From positions 1 through 64,000 of the forward strand of contig NZ_JBHYDX010000021.1 in the NCBI RefSeq assembly GCF_051860505.1: 64,000 bases of DNA. Direction: 5' to 3'. Below, piece after piece: positions 8,473 through 15,395 of this stretch. Origin of the DNA: Pannonibacter sp051860505 (lineage in GTDB: Bacteria; Pseudomonadota; Alphaproteobacteria; Rhizobiales; Stappiaceae). Numbering within the stretch: the first letter of the stretch is position 1; the number at the start of each line of letters is the position of its first letter. Both the position numbers and the translations under genes were made by a program. Under the pieces are notes generated by a model. The model did no database searches, was not told where the DNA came from, and worked only from the letters and a program-made list of their open reading frames with translations.

Positions 8473-8864
8473 GTCCAAAACCGTTCCAGTCCCTGGCTGA
8501 CATTCGCGACATCCTCCGCCGTGCCGAGCAGCTCGAAGCGGTAGAGGAACGGCACCTGGCATTTGGCCGCGATGATGTCGCCGGCGAGCCCGTAGGCCGC
8601 GCCGAAATTGGTGTTTCCCGCGGCGATGACGCCGCGGATCAGTGCGCGGTTCCGCTCGTCATTGAGAAAGCGGATCACGGGCTTGGGCACAGCTCCCTTG
8701 GACGTACCACCGCCATAGGTTGGGGTGACCAGCACGAAGGGCCGGGTCGCAAGCGGAGCCGGTGCGGCGGCATCCACCGGCAGGCGCAGCGCGTCCTGGC
8801 CAAGCTTTTCGACAAAGCGGCGCGTATTTTCCGAGGTGCTGGAGAAATAGACGAGCCCGCTCAT
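8466..8864 (-). CDS. nrdI: NrdI flavodoxin-like protein
   Basis: This 132-residue flavoprotein activates the NrdF metallocofactor by delivering an oxidant to the dimanganese site. The N-terminus LVYFSSTSENTRRFVEKLG is the FMN-phosphate loop, and TPTYGGG and GVIAAGNTNFG are the flavin-contact loops that distinguish NrdI from ordinary flavodoxins. It lies 9 bases after nrdH and overlaps nrdE by 7 bases, so translation is probably coupled. Length is normal for the family. Its presence means the reductase here is class Ib, not Ia. Confidence 0.93.
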   Translation of the reverse strand: MSGLVYFSSTSENTRRFVEKLGQDALRLPVDAAAPAPLATRPFVLVTPTYGGGTSKGAVPKPVIRFLNDERNRALIRGVIAAGNTNFGAAYGLAGDIIAAKCQVPFLYRFELLGTAEDVANVSQGLERFWTC

Positions 8865-8873
8865 CGCTGTGCC

Positions 8874-9095
8874 TCAGGCAAGTCCGCCGATCAGGTCGGG
8901 ACGGAACCCGGCCCAGTGCTGTTCCCCGGCGATCACCACCGGAACCTGGCGGTAGCCGAGGCCCGTGACGAGGTCATAGGCCTCCGCGTCTTCGGAAATG
9001 TCGACCAGGGTGTAGGTGATGCCCTGGCGCTCCAGCGCACGGGTGGTGGCGTTGCACTGGACGCAGGCGGGCTTGCTGTAGACGGTGACGGTCAT
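8874..9095 (-). CDS. nrdH: NrdH redoxin
   Basis: A 73-residue glutaredoxin-like thioredoxin that donates electrons to NrdE. The active site is CVQC at residues 11-14, followed by the NrdH signatures GYRQVPVV (cis-proline loop) and HWAGFRPD. I chose MTVTVYSKPAC as the start because it matches the usual NrdH N-terminus; an upstream in-frame ATG would add 35 residues with no homology. It is the first gene of the operon, roughly 270 bases downstream of the riboswitch B12 box. That leader has no other convincing gene. Confidence 0.93.
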   Translation of the reverse strand: MTVTVYSKPACVQCNATTRALERQGITYTLVDISEDAEAYDLVTGLGYRQVPVVIAGEQHWAGFRPDLIGGLA

Positions 9096-9362
9096 GACAT
9101 GGCTTTCGAAAGGCAAGCCGACAGGGTGCAGCACGGCGTCCGCAGTCGGCTTTGATAGGGAATTGGGATCAGGCAGCCTGAGGCAGGCAGCCCGGGTCAC
9201 GCATTGCGGCTTGGCCGCCCAGGCGGAAACTGGAACATCGAACTGATCAACATGACTTCACCCCGAAGCACAATTGCAGGGAACCGGGGAAGCAGGCGGC
9301 CGGCGTGAGCCGGACGCGCCAGACATGCCCCCTACCGGTCACCCCGCCGGTGGACGTTTCGC

Positions 9363-9560
9363 TCAAGGCAGGTCTCCTGGCTCACGGGTCATCACGCTGT
9401 ACCCAGCCTTCCCGGCTTCTTGAGGAAGCCAGTGGCGCGGTTCGGGTATACGCTCGCCGTTCACAGTTGCGGGGGCAGCTGCGGCTTGGCAAGGCTTTGC
9501 AGCCCCGCGTTCCGCATTCCCATCTTAGCCGTCGATCCACTCGAATCGACGGAACCTTGA
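9363..9560 (-). promoter_or_regulatory. Cobalamin (B12) riboswitch controlling nrdHIEF
   Basis: On the minus strand the conserved elements appear in order: AGATGGGAATGCGG (9525-9512), CCCGCAACTGTGAACGGCGAGC (9473-9452; CCGCAACTGTG is the core signature), GCCACTGGC (9436-9428), CGGGAAGGCTGGG, and the B12 box GAGCCAGGAGACCTGCC (9383-9367). This is the standard cobalamin riboswitch architecture. The next gene on that strand is nrdH. Cobalamin binding is expected to switch off expression. Placing this element on a B12-independent reductase is known in bacteria that also own a B12-dependent class II reductase, so such an enzyme is predicted elsewhere in this genome. Confidence 0.93.
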
Positions 9561-9659
9561 ACGCTACATATAGTAGTTCAAATCCGCTTAGCGTCAATAG
9601 GTGCTAAAGGTATGGCGTGTAGGAGGCACTGAGCAGGAGCGCTGAACCAATCAGCAGGC

Positions 9660-10706
9660 TCATTCAACCTGATAGCCGCCAATCAGTTGCCGCAGCCCAA
9701 GAAGGCAGCCGGCGCTGATGGCCAGGAGCGTGACAGGCCCGGACCAGGACAGGGTGGCGAACGCGGTGACGCCCTGTCCGACGGAGCAGCCCATGGCAAC
9801 AACACCGCCGACGCCCATCAGCATGGCTCCGACAATGGCGCGGCCCAGTTCGCGGGGATCTTCACACGCCTCCCACTGGAACAGGCCCCGCACCATTGAG
9901 CCAATAAATCCGCCAAGGATCACGCCCACAACGATACCGACCGAGAAGGAGATTCCGCCTGCCGTGGATGTCATGAGGAACAGCAGCGCCCTGCCCACCG
10001 GAGCGGTGAAGGACGGACCTTCGACGTCGATTGCACCAAGGCTAGTGTCTGAGAGCCAGGAAGTTCCCGCAAGGCAACCGGCGACAGCAAGACCGGCTGC
10101 AATGCCCCAGAACAGCATATGCGGTTCGCGGCGCAAAGGGCCGTAGGACAAGCCCCAGAAACCGAGGCCGCTGGCAATGACGGAAATGACCAGCGCGGGC
10201 GGCAGACCGGCATGGGTTTGCAGGTCGTGCAGTATGCCTTGAGGGCCGAGGGCGTCTTCCTGCGGAAACAACGCGATGCGCAGGGGCGCCAGCGGACCCG
10301 ATAGGGTGACGTAGGCGGCAATGGCGATGACCACGACAATGACCAGGGCGCGAATGTCGCCGCCACCCATCCGGGTGAGGGCGCCAAAACCGCAATTGCC
10401 GGACATGGCCATGCCATAGCCGAACATCAGACCGCCGACGATCGAGGCTACCGGGTTCCAGACCAGCTCGTGGTAGAATGTCATCTCAAGATGGACGTAG
10501 CCGGCGAGGGCAGCGAATTGCGTTGCCAGAACAGCGACGCCGAGAACGATTCCCCACAGCCGAAGCTTGCGCGCATCCTTGCCGTAGACGGCCATCTCGA
10601 GTGCAGAAACCGTACAGAAATTTCCGAGCCGCCCGGCAAGTCCCAGCACGGTTCCGCCGGCCAGGCCAATCAGGGCTGCGAGGAGGCCATAAGGCATGGC
10701 ATCCAT
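9660..10706 (-). CDS. YeeE/YedE-family transporter of the sox locus (SoxT-like)
   Basis: A 348-residue integral membrane protein with about nine or ten hydrophobic helices and the paired YeeE/YedE repeats: GRLGNFCTVSAL near the N-terminus, MFGYGMAMSGNCGFGALTR in the first half, and GVGGVVAMGCSVGQGVTAF near the C-terminus. The conserved cysteines in GNCGFG and GCSVGQG fit the known thiosulfate channel of this family. It is third in soxS-soxR-yeeE and has a strong GGGAGGAG ribosome site. I infer import of thiosulfate or another reduced sulfur compound, perhaps to feed cytoplasmic use or signalling through SoxR. It is the counterpart of the YeeE/YedE gene at the other end of the sox block. Confidence 0.85.
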   Translation of the reverse strand: MDAMPYGLLAALIGLAGGTVLGLAGRLGNFCTVSALEMAVYGKDARKLRLWGIVLGVAVLATQFAALAGYVHLEMTFYHELVWNPVASIVGGLMFGYGMAMSGNCGFGALTRMGGGDIRALVIVVVIAIAAYVTLSGPLAPLRIALFPQEDALGPQGILHDLQTHAGLPPALVISVIASGLGFWGLSYGPLRREPHMLFWGIAAGLAVAGCLAGTSWLSDTSLGAIDVEGPSFTAPVGRALLFLMTSTAGGISFSVGIVVGVILGGFIGSMVRGLFQWEACEDPRELGRAIVGAMLMGVGGVVAMGCSVGQGVTAFATLSWSGPVTLLAISAGCLLGLRQLIGGYQVE

Positions 10707-10767
10707 GTTGTTCTCCTCCCGTCCAGTCGCGCATCGGCCCAGTGGGTAACCGGTTCTCCGGCAGGTC

Positions 10768-11169
10768 TCAGGCCTGCCTGCCGAACAGTTTCGCGAGGAC
10801 TTCGATCATCGCGCCGACCCGAGGGTCCAGCAGCGAGTAGTAGATCGTTTGTCCGTCGCGCCGCGCACTTACCATCCCCTCGAGCCGGAGGCGTGCGAGT
10901 TGCTGGCTGACGACAGCCTGACGCGATGACAGCAGGTTTTCAAGCTCGGTGACACTCTTGGGGCCACTTGAAAGATGGGCGAGTATGGTCAGGCGTCCAT
11001 CGTGGCCCATCGCCTTCAGAAAGGCAGCAGCCTCGTTCGACTGCTCGACCAGTCCGGAAAGTTCGGATGACGGCGACCGGCCATCAATGTTTTCCTCGAC
11101 TGCGGACACGTGGCGACCCCGATGCTTGAGCGCCCTAGATAAAACGTCAGCTTCGCACCTGCAACGCAA
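10768..11169 (-). CDS. soxR: SoxR, ArsR-type repressor of the sox genes
   Basis: A 133-residue winged-helix protein of the ArsR family: LKAMGHDGRLTILAHL begins the DNA-binding domain, SSRQAVVSQQLARLRLEG is the recognition helix, and RRDGQTIYYSL is the wing. In other alphaproteobacteria SoxR of this type represses sox genes and senses sulfur compounds through two cysteines. Here Cys3 and Cys5 are near the start, and if translation instead begins at an internal GTG (about codon 21) the protein would have no cysteine at all. The true start therefore matters for sensing. It is divergent from soxV by way of soxS. Confidence 0.85.
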   Translation of the reverse strand: MRCRCEADVLSRALKHRGRHVSAVEENIDGRSPSSELSGLVEQSNEAAAFLKAMGHDGRLTILAHLSSGPKSVTELENLLSSRQAVVSQQLARLRLEGMVSARRDGQTIYYSLLDPRVGAMIEVLAKLFGRQA

Positions 11170-11224
11170 ACCCCGCAGTTTCCCTGTAGAAGTTTTGGTT
11201 GCTGCGGCTTGCCGGCCGCTAGTG

Positions 11225-11581
11225 TTATGGCACCTTCGCCTTTTCGATCAGTTCTGCCAGCATCGGCCAGAAGAAATCTTCGCCAGGGTATCCTTCGATC
11301 CGTCCCATCTCCTGCCCGCCGCGAACAAGGACGAAAGTCGGAGTGAAAGCAGGCCGTGAGGCGAGGTGAATACCCTCAGGCAGGGGAGATTGCAGTTGCA
11401 GAAGGCGCAGCGGGGCAGCTTTGCCCTCATCGGTGAGTGCGAATTTCGGTCCGATCTCTTCATGCCAGCGCAGGCAGTAAACGCAGCCTGGTTGTTCGAA
11501 CATCAGCAGTTCCAACCCCTCGGCGTGTGCCGGGCGCAACAAGCCCACGAGCAGGATCAAACCGAGAAGGATGCGGAGCAT
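11225..11581 (-). CDS. soxS: SoxS periplasmic thioredoxin
   Basis: This small thioredoxin-like protein of 118 residues has an N-terminal signal (LLGLILLVGLLRPAHA, cleaved after AHA) and the redox motif CVYC at Cys33 and Cys36. In the Paracoccus model SoxS keeps SoxY reduced and active. It is the first gene of the minus-strand soxS-soxR-yeeE unit and is divergent from soxV, which supplies electrons across the membrane. The protein is shorter than a full thioredoxin, as is typical for SoxS. The putative SoxR operator lies directly upstream of its start. Confidence 0.88.
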   Translation of the reverse strand: MLRILLGLILLVGLLRPAHAEGLELLMFEQPGCVYCLRWHEEIGPKFALTDEGKAAPLRLLQLQSPLPEGIHLASRPAFTPTFVLVRGGQEMGRIEGYPGEDFFWPMLAELIEKAKVP

Positions 11582-11593
11582 GTTGACAGGCCT

Positions 11594-11624
11594 ATACTTA
11601 CATAGGAATATCCTAATGTATTAA
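11594..11624. promoter_or_regulatory. Candidate SoxR operator between soxS and soxV
   Basis: The AT-rich divergent intergenic region holds the imperfect palindrome ACATAGGA-ATA-TCCTAATGT. Read on the minus strand it contains TATTCCTATGT, close to TATTCTTATAT upstream of soxX. ArsR-type repressors usually bind such palindromes overlapping promoters, and this one sits between the two starts it could control. No binding data are available. Confidence 0.5.
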
Positions 11625-11658
11625 AATAAAGGGCGCAAGCGAGCTCAGGGAGGGGCGC

Positions 11659-12396
11659 ATGCTTGAAGTCAGTTTTGGAGGGGCGGCAATTGCCGGCCTC
11701 CTGTCGTTCCTGTCTCCCTGTGTCCTGCCGATGGTGCCCTTCTATCTGTCCTACATGGCCGGGCAGTCGATCAACGAGATTGCAGGCGATGGGGAAGTGA
11801 GAAGGGGCGCGCGCCGCCGGCTTGTGCTTCAGGCCATCGCCTTCGCTTGTGGTGTCACGACGATCTTTGTCCTGCTCGGCATGGGGGCAACCGCTCTGGG
11901 CGGGCTGTTTCTGCAGTGGAAAGAGGTGTTGAGCTGGGTGGCCGGTGCGGTGCTTGTCTTGTTCGGTTTGCATTTTCTCGGCGTGCTGCGGATCGGGCTG
12001 CTTTACCGGGAGGCCAGGCTGCAAAGCAATGCGGCCGCGACATCCCTGGCCGGCTCCTATGTGCTGGGGCTTGCGTTCGGCTTCGGTTGGACGCCCTGTG
12101 TCGGCCCGGCGCTCGCGGCAATCCTGTTTGTTGCAAGCGGCATGGGCGAAGTCTGGCGCGGAGGGGCCTTGCTGTTGGTCTATGGCGTTGCCATGACAGT
12201 TCCCTTCGTGATCGCGGCCATGTTCGCCGGACCGTTCCTGGGTTTCTTCAGCCGCCACCGGCAGGCCATGCGCCATATCGAGAAAGCCATGGGCGTGATG
12301 CTCATCATCTTCGGCCTCTTGATCGCAACCAATAGCGTCAATCTCATCGCTGAATGGATGATCCGGAATTTTGATTGGTCTGCCACCGTTCTTTGA
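11659..12396 (+). CDS. soxV: SoxV, CcdA/DsbD-type thiol transporter
   Basis: A 245-residue membrane protein with six predicted helices that passes reducing equivalents from cytoplasmic thioredoxin to the periplasm. The two catalytic cysteines are in LSPCVLPMVPFYLSYMAG (Cys21) and FGWTPCVGPALA (Cys147), each next to the prolines typical of the CcdA family. It is the first gene of the plus-strand sox unit and is followed 15 bases later by its partner soxW. In the characterised pathway the electrons keep the Sox carrier protein SoxYZ in an active state. Confidence 0.92.
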   Translation: MLEVSFGGAAIAGLLSFLSPCVLPMVPFYLSYMAGQSINEIAGDGEVRRGARRRLVLQAIAFACGVTTIFVLLGMGATALGGLFLQWKEVLSWVAGAVLVLFGLHFLGVLRIGLLYREARLQSNAAATSLAGSYVLGLAFGFGWTPCVGPALAAILFVASGMGEVWRGGALLLVYGVAMTVPFVIAAMFAGPFLGFFSRHRQAMRHIEKAMGVMLIIFGLLIATNSVNLIAEWMIRNFDWSATVL

Positions 12397-12411
12397 CCAA
12401 GGAGAGACACC

Positions 12412-12972
12412 ATGAGACGCATTTTGATCGTGTTTGCGGCCATCTTGTTCAGTGGCCTTTCAAGTGGTGCTGCGCCGTTGGGCGATGACGGTTTGCACAA
12501 GCCGGACTGGCTGCGCGAAACGTTCAAGGATCTGCGGGAGGATCTTGCCGAAGCCACCGCGCAATCGAAACGCCTGCTGATCATGATCGAACAACGGGGC
12601 TGCATCTATTGCACCAAGATGCATGAGGAAGTGCTGGTGGACCCGGCCATCGACAGCTTGATCCGGGATCACTATTTCGTCGTTCAGATCAATCTCTTCG
12701 GTGATGTCGAAGTCACTGATCTCGATGGGACGGTGCTGCCGGAAAAGGCCATGGCAACCCGCTGGGGCGTGATGTTCACGCCGACATTGATCTTCCTGCC
12801 GGAACAGGTCGGACCCGGCATCTCCGTTAGCAAGGCCGCAGTTGCTCAGATGCCCGGTGCGTTCGGCAAGGGCACGACGGAAGCTCTGCTGACCTGGGTC
12901 AAGGACCACGGCTATGACAACGGCGAACACTTCCAGAAATTTCTCGCAGGCCGGGTCAACAGCCAGCCGTAG
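12412..12972 (+). CDS. soxW: SoxW periplasmic thioredoxin
   Basis: This exported thioredoxin of 186 residues has a signal peptide (ILIVFAAILFSGLSSGAAP) and the active site GCIYCTKMHEEV with Cys64 and Cys67. It has the MFTPTLIFL cis-proline loop and a C-terminal extension usual for SoxW. It accepts electrons from SoxV, encoded just upstream. The protein is longer than SoxS, and the two probably have different partners. The long AT-rich gap after it carries the next promoter. Confidence 0.9.
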   Translation: MRRILIVFAAILFSGLSSGAAPLGDDGLHKPDWLRETFKDLREDLAEATAQSKRLLIMIEQRGCIYCTKMHEEVLVDPAIDSLIRDHYFVVQINLFGDVEVTDLDGTVLPEKAMATRWGVMFTPTLIFLPEQVGPGISVSKAAVAQMPGAFGKGTTEALLTWVKDHGYDNGEHFQKFLAGRVNSQP

Positions 12973-13012
12973 CGGGGCTTAGGAGCAAGTATCTGATAAT
13001 GCTTATAAATTA

Positions 13013-13045
13013 AAATATTCAAAAATACATATTCTTATATTGCAT
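13013..13045 (+). promoter_or_regulatory. Promoter and candidate SoxR site upstream of soxX
   Basis: A strongly AT-rich gap of about 127 bases separates soxW and soxX. It contains ATATTC twice, at 13015-13020 and 13029-13034. The second lies within CATATTCTTATATTG and resembles the palindrome between soxS and soxV (shared core TATTCNTATNT). In other organisms the soxW-soxX gap is a known SoxR target, so a second operator here is plausible. I cannot define -35 and -10 hexamers with confidence. Confidence 0.45.
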
Positions 13046-13099
13046 GAAGGATGAAATTGGGTCTATCGTTGTAATGAGGAAGCACTCTGGGAGGAGAGC

Positions 13100-13573
13100 A
13101 TGACACGTCGGCTAATGCTGGCGGCAGCTGTGGCTATGGTCACAGTGATGCCTGCCATGTCAGAAACAGCGCCCAAGGACCTCATCTTTGACGGCGGTGC
13201 GATTGCGGCATCCCTGTCGGGTGTTCCCGGGGATCCGAAAAACGGTGTGAAGGTCATGACGACCAATGCGCTGGGAAATTGCGTCGCCTGCCACATGATC
13301 GAGGCCCTGCCCGATGTGCAGTTCCCCGGCACAATTGCCCCCCCGCTGGACGGCGTCGCCGACCGCTACTCCGAACCGGAACTGCGCGGGATTGTTGCCA
13401 ACGCCAAAATGACCTTCGAGGGCAGCTTCATGCCTGCCTTCTACAAGACCGACGGCTTCATTCGCCCGGGCGATGGCTACTCTGGCAAAGCCGCCAGCGG
13501 CGAGTTGCCGCCAGTCCTGACGGCGCAACAAATCGAAGATGTCGTCGCCTACCTGATGACTCTGAAGGACTGA
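13100..13573 (+). CDS. soxX: SoxX monohaem cytochrome c
   Basis: This 157-residue subunit of the SoxXA complex joins thiosulfate oxidatively to the SoxY cysteine. It has a signal peptide (LAAAVAMVTVMPAMSE), one haem site CVACH (Cys61, Cys64, His65) and a distal methionine in FEGSFMPAFY (Met111), all standard for SoxX. The start follows a strong CTCTGGGAGGAGA ribosome site. It leads the XYZABCDEF run, is separated from soxY by under 30 bases, and takes electrons from SoxA, encoded three genes on. Confidence 0.95.
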   Translation: MTRRLMLAAAVAMVTVMPAMSETAPKDLIFDGGAIAASLSGVPGDPKNGVKVMTTNALGNCVACHMIEALPDVQFPGTIAPPLDGVADRYSEPELRGIVANAKMTFEGSFMPAFYKTDGFIRPGDGYSGKAASGELPPVLTAQQIEDVVAYLMTLKD

Positions 13574-13601
13574 GGCCCGGCCCGGTCGCATGGAGATGAA
13601 G

Positions 13602-14021
13602 ATGGAACTCTCAAGACGTGACGCACTGTTGTTCGGGCTTGGTGGACTGGTGGCGATTGCGCTGCCCGGCGCAGCCCTCGCGGCCAAGGTTGAGGAACTG
13701 ACGGCAGCCTTCGCCGGTGGTGCGGCTCCACAGGCCGGCGGCATTACGCTGACGGCGCCCGAAATTGCGGAAAACGGCAACACCGTGCCGATCGAGTTCG
13801 ACGCCCCGGGTGCTGTTGCCGTGATGCTCCTGGCTGCCGGGAACCCCGAGCCTTCGGTTGCGACCTTCAAATTCGGTCCCGCCGCCGGTTCGCATCGGGC
13901 TGCGACACGTATCCGGCTGGCAAAGACGCAGGATGTCATCGCTCTGGCCAAGATGGCGGACGGCTCGGTCCGGCAGGCACAGGCAACGGTCAAGGTCACC
14001 ATCGGCGGCTGTGGCGGCTGA
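13602..14021 (+). CDS. soxY: SoxY sulfur-carrier subunit
   Basis: SoxY carries sulfur intermediates covalently. The swinging-arm signature GGCGG forms the extreme C-terminus, with the carrier residue Cys137 of 139. The N-terminus has a twin-arginine signal (SRRDALLFGLGGLVAIALPG), as expected because SoxYZ is exported folded. Of three in-frame ATGs I chose the last, which lies six bases after GGAG. SoxZ follows 16 bases later and has no signal of its own, consistent with co-export as a pair. Confidence 0.95.
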   Translation: MELSRRDALLFGLGGLVAIALPGAALAAKVEELTAAFAGGAAPQAGGITLTAPEIAENGNTVPIEFDAPGAVAVMLLAAGNPEPSVATFKFGPAAGSHRAATRIRLAKTQDVIALAKMADGSVRQAQATVKVTIGGCGG

Positions 14022-14037
14022 CGCAAGGAGAAGCAAA

Positions 14038-14367
14038 ATGGCAAAAGATGCAAAGCCCCGCGTAAAGGTCCCGAAGTCGGCCAAGGCTGGCGAAGTGGTG
14101 ACGATCAAGGCACTGATCAGCCACACCATGGAATCCGGCCAGCGCAAGGACAAGGATGGCAAGCTCATCCCGCGGTCGATCATCAACCGGTTCACCTGCG
14201 ATCTGAACGGCGAGAATATCGTCGATGTGACAATCGAGCCGGCAGTTTCGACCAACCCCTATTTTGAATTCGACGCCAAGGTTGCGGCAGCCGGTGAGTT
14301 CAAGTTCACCTGGTATGATGACGACGGTGCGGTTTACGAAGACGCAAAACCGATCGCCATCGCCTGA
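14038..14367 (+). CDS. soxZ: SoxZ partner of the sulfur carrier
   Basis: This 109-residue all-beta protein pairs with SoxY in the periplasm. Family signatures visible are RVKVPKSAKAGEVVTIKALI at the N-terminus, the SHTMESGQRKD loop, and FKFTWYDDDGAVYED near the end. It lacks a signal peptide and cysteines, as is normal, since it is carried across the membrane bound to SoxY. A longer open frame upstream overlaps soxY and has no supporting homology; the ATG at 14038 has AGGAG seven bases before it. Confidence 0.95.
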   Translation: MAKDAKPRVKVPKSAKAGEVVTIKALISHTMESGQRKDKDGKLIPRSIINRFTCDLNGENIVDVTIEPAVSTNPYFEFDAKVAAAGEFKFTWYDDDGAVYEDAKPIAIA

Positions 14368-14402
14368 TCGCGACGCGCCACAGAACTCTGGGAGGAGAGC
14401 TT

Positions 14403-15272
14403 ATGCAGCCGCGCAAGATCACTTTACTGGCCGCGACGGCCGTTCTTGGGCTGACAGTCCTCGGCTCCGCCTTGGCAGATCCTGTCGAAGACAAGCTGAC
14501 TGTCGAGACGGAGGAAGGCGTCATGGAGTTCGTGACGACAGCTCCAGCCCCTCAGCATCTCAAGGGGACCATGGACACCATCTACTCTGGGTGGCTTTTC
14601 CGCGAAACCGAAACCCGCGATCTCCAGAAGGATGATTTCGACAATCCGGCCATGGTTTTCGTCGATCGGGGAGTGGATGCCTGGAACCAGGTCATGGGCA
14701 AGAACGGCGAGTCCTGCGCTGGTTGTCACCAGGGGCCGGAAACCATGGCGGGTCTTCGCGCCGTGACGCCGCGGGTCGATGACAAGTCCGGAAAACTGAT
14801 GCTTGTCGAGGACTATATCAATGGCTGCGTGACAGAGCGCATGGGCCTTGAGGCCTGGGGCATGACATCCGACAAGATGAAGGACATGCTCAGCCTCATT
14901 TCCATGCAGTCCCGTGGTCATGTCGTGAACATCGCCATCGACGGTCCGGCGCAGTCCTATTGGGAAAAGGGCAAGGAAATCTACTACACCCGTTATGGTC
15001 AGCTAGAGATGTCCTGCGCAAACTGTCACGAGGACAACTACGGCAAGATGATCCGTGCCGATCATCTGTCTCAGGGGCAGGTCAACGGGTTCCCGACCTA
15101 TCGCCTCAAGGATGCCGGTATGTTGAGCGCGCAGCAGCGCTTTGTCGGATGCGTCCGCGATACGAGAGCCGAGACCTTCAAGGCTGGGTCCGACGAGTTC
15201 AAGGCGCTTGAGCTTTATGTCGCTTCGCGCGGCAACGGGCTGTCTGTCGAGGGCGTTTCGGTCCGGCACTGA
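14403..15272 (+). CDS. soxA: SoxA dihaem cytochrome c
   Basis: SoxA is the catalytic half of SoxXA. The protein of 289 residues has a signal peptide (LLAATAVLGLTVLGSALA), two haem sites CAGCH (Cys105-His109) and CANCH (Cys205-His209), and the active-site cysteine Cys250 in RFVGCVRDTRAE, which is converted to a persulfide. Cys142 in YINGCVTERMG is the likely axial ligand of haem 1. This is the dihaem form; many SoxA proteins have lost the first haem. Its start has the same CTCTGGGAGGAGA leader as soxX. Confidence 0.95.
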   Translation: MQPRKITLLAATAVLGLTVLGSALADPVEDKLTVETEEGVMEFVTTAPAPQHLKGTMDTIYSGWLFRETETRDLQKDDFDNPAMVFVDRGVDAWNQVMGKNGESCAGCHQGPETMAGLRAVTPRVDDKSGKLMLVEDYINGCVTERMGLEAWGMTSDKMKDMLSLISMQSRGHVVNIAIDGPAQSYWEKGKEIYYTRYGQLEMSCANCHEDNYGKMIRADHLSQGQVNGFPTYRLKDAGMLSAQQRFVGCVRDTRAETFKAGSDEFKALELYVASRGNGLSVEGVSVRH

Positions 15273-15284
15273 CGAAGGCAAGTC

Positions 15285-15308
15285 CAGCGGCCGCAGATGC
15301 GGCCGCTG
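15285..15308 (+). other. Perfect hairpin between soxA and soxB
   Basis: CAGCGGCCGC-AGAT-GCGGCCGCTG is a 10-bp perfect stem with a tetraloop, starting 12 bases after the soxA stop. No T-run follows, so full termination is unlikely. It may protect or separate the XYZA message from soxB and tune subunit ratios. Confidence 0.5.
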
Positions 15309-15395
15309 TCACCAAGCACCGATTGATTGATGCAGGCATTGGCAAACGTGCTGCGGCGCGACGGTCGAGCCATGTCCGCAAACCCGGAGATCAGG

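Noticed and set aside
9305..9607. A 100-codon plus-strand frame
   Set aside because: It overlaps the cobalamin riboswitch in antisense; the RNA structure explains the conservation.
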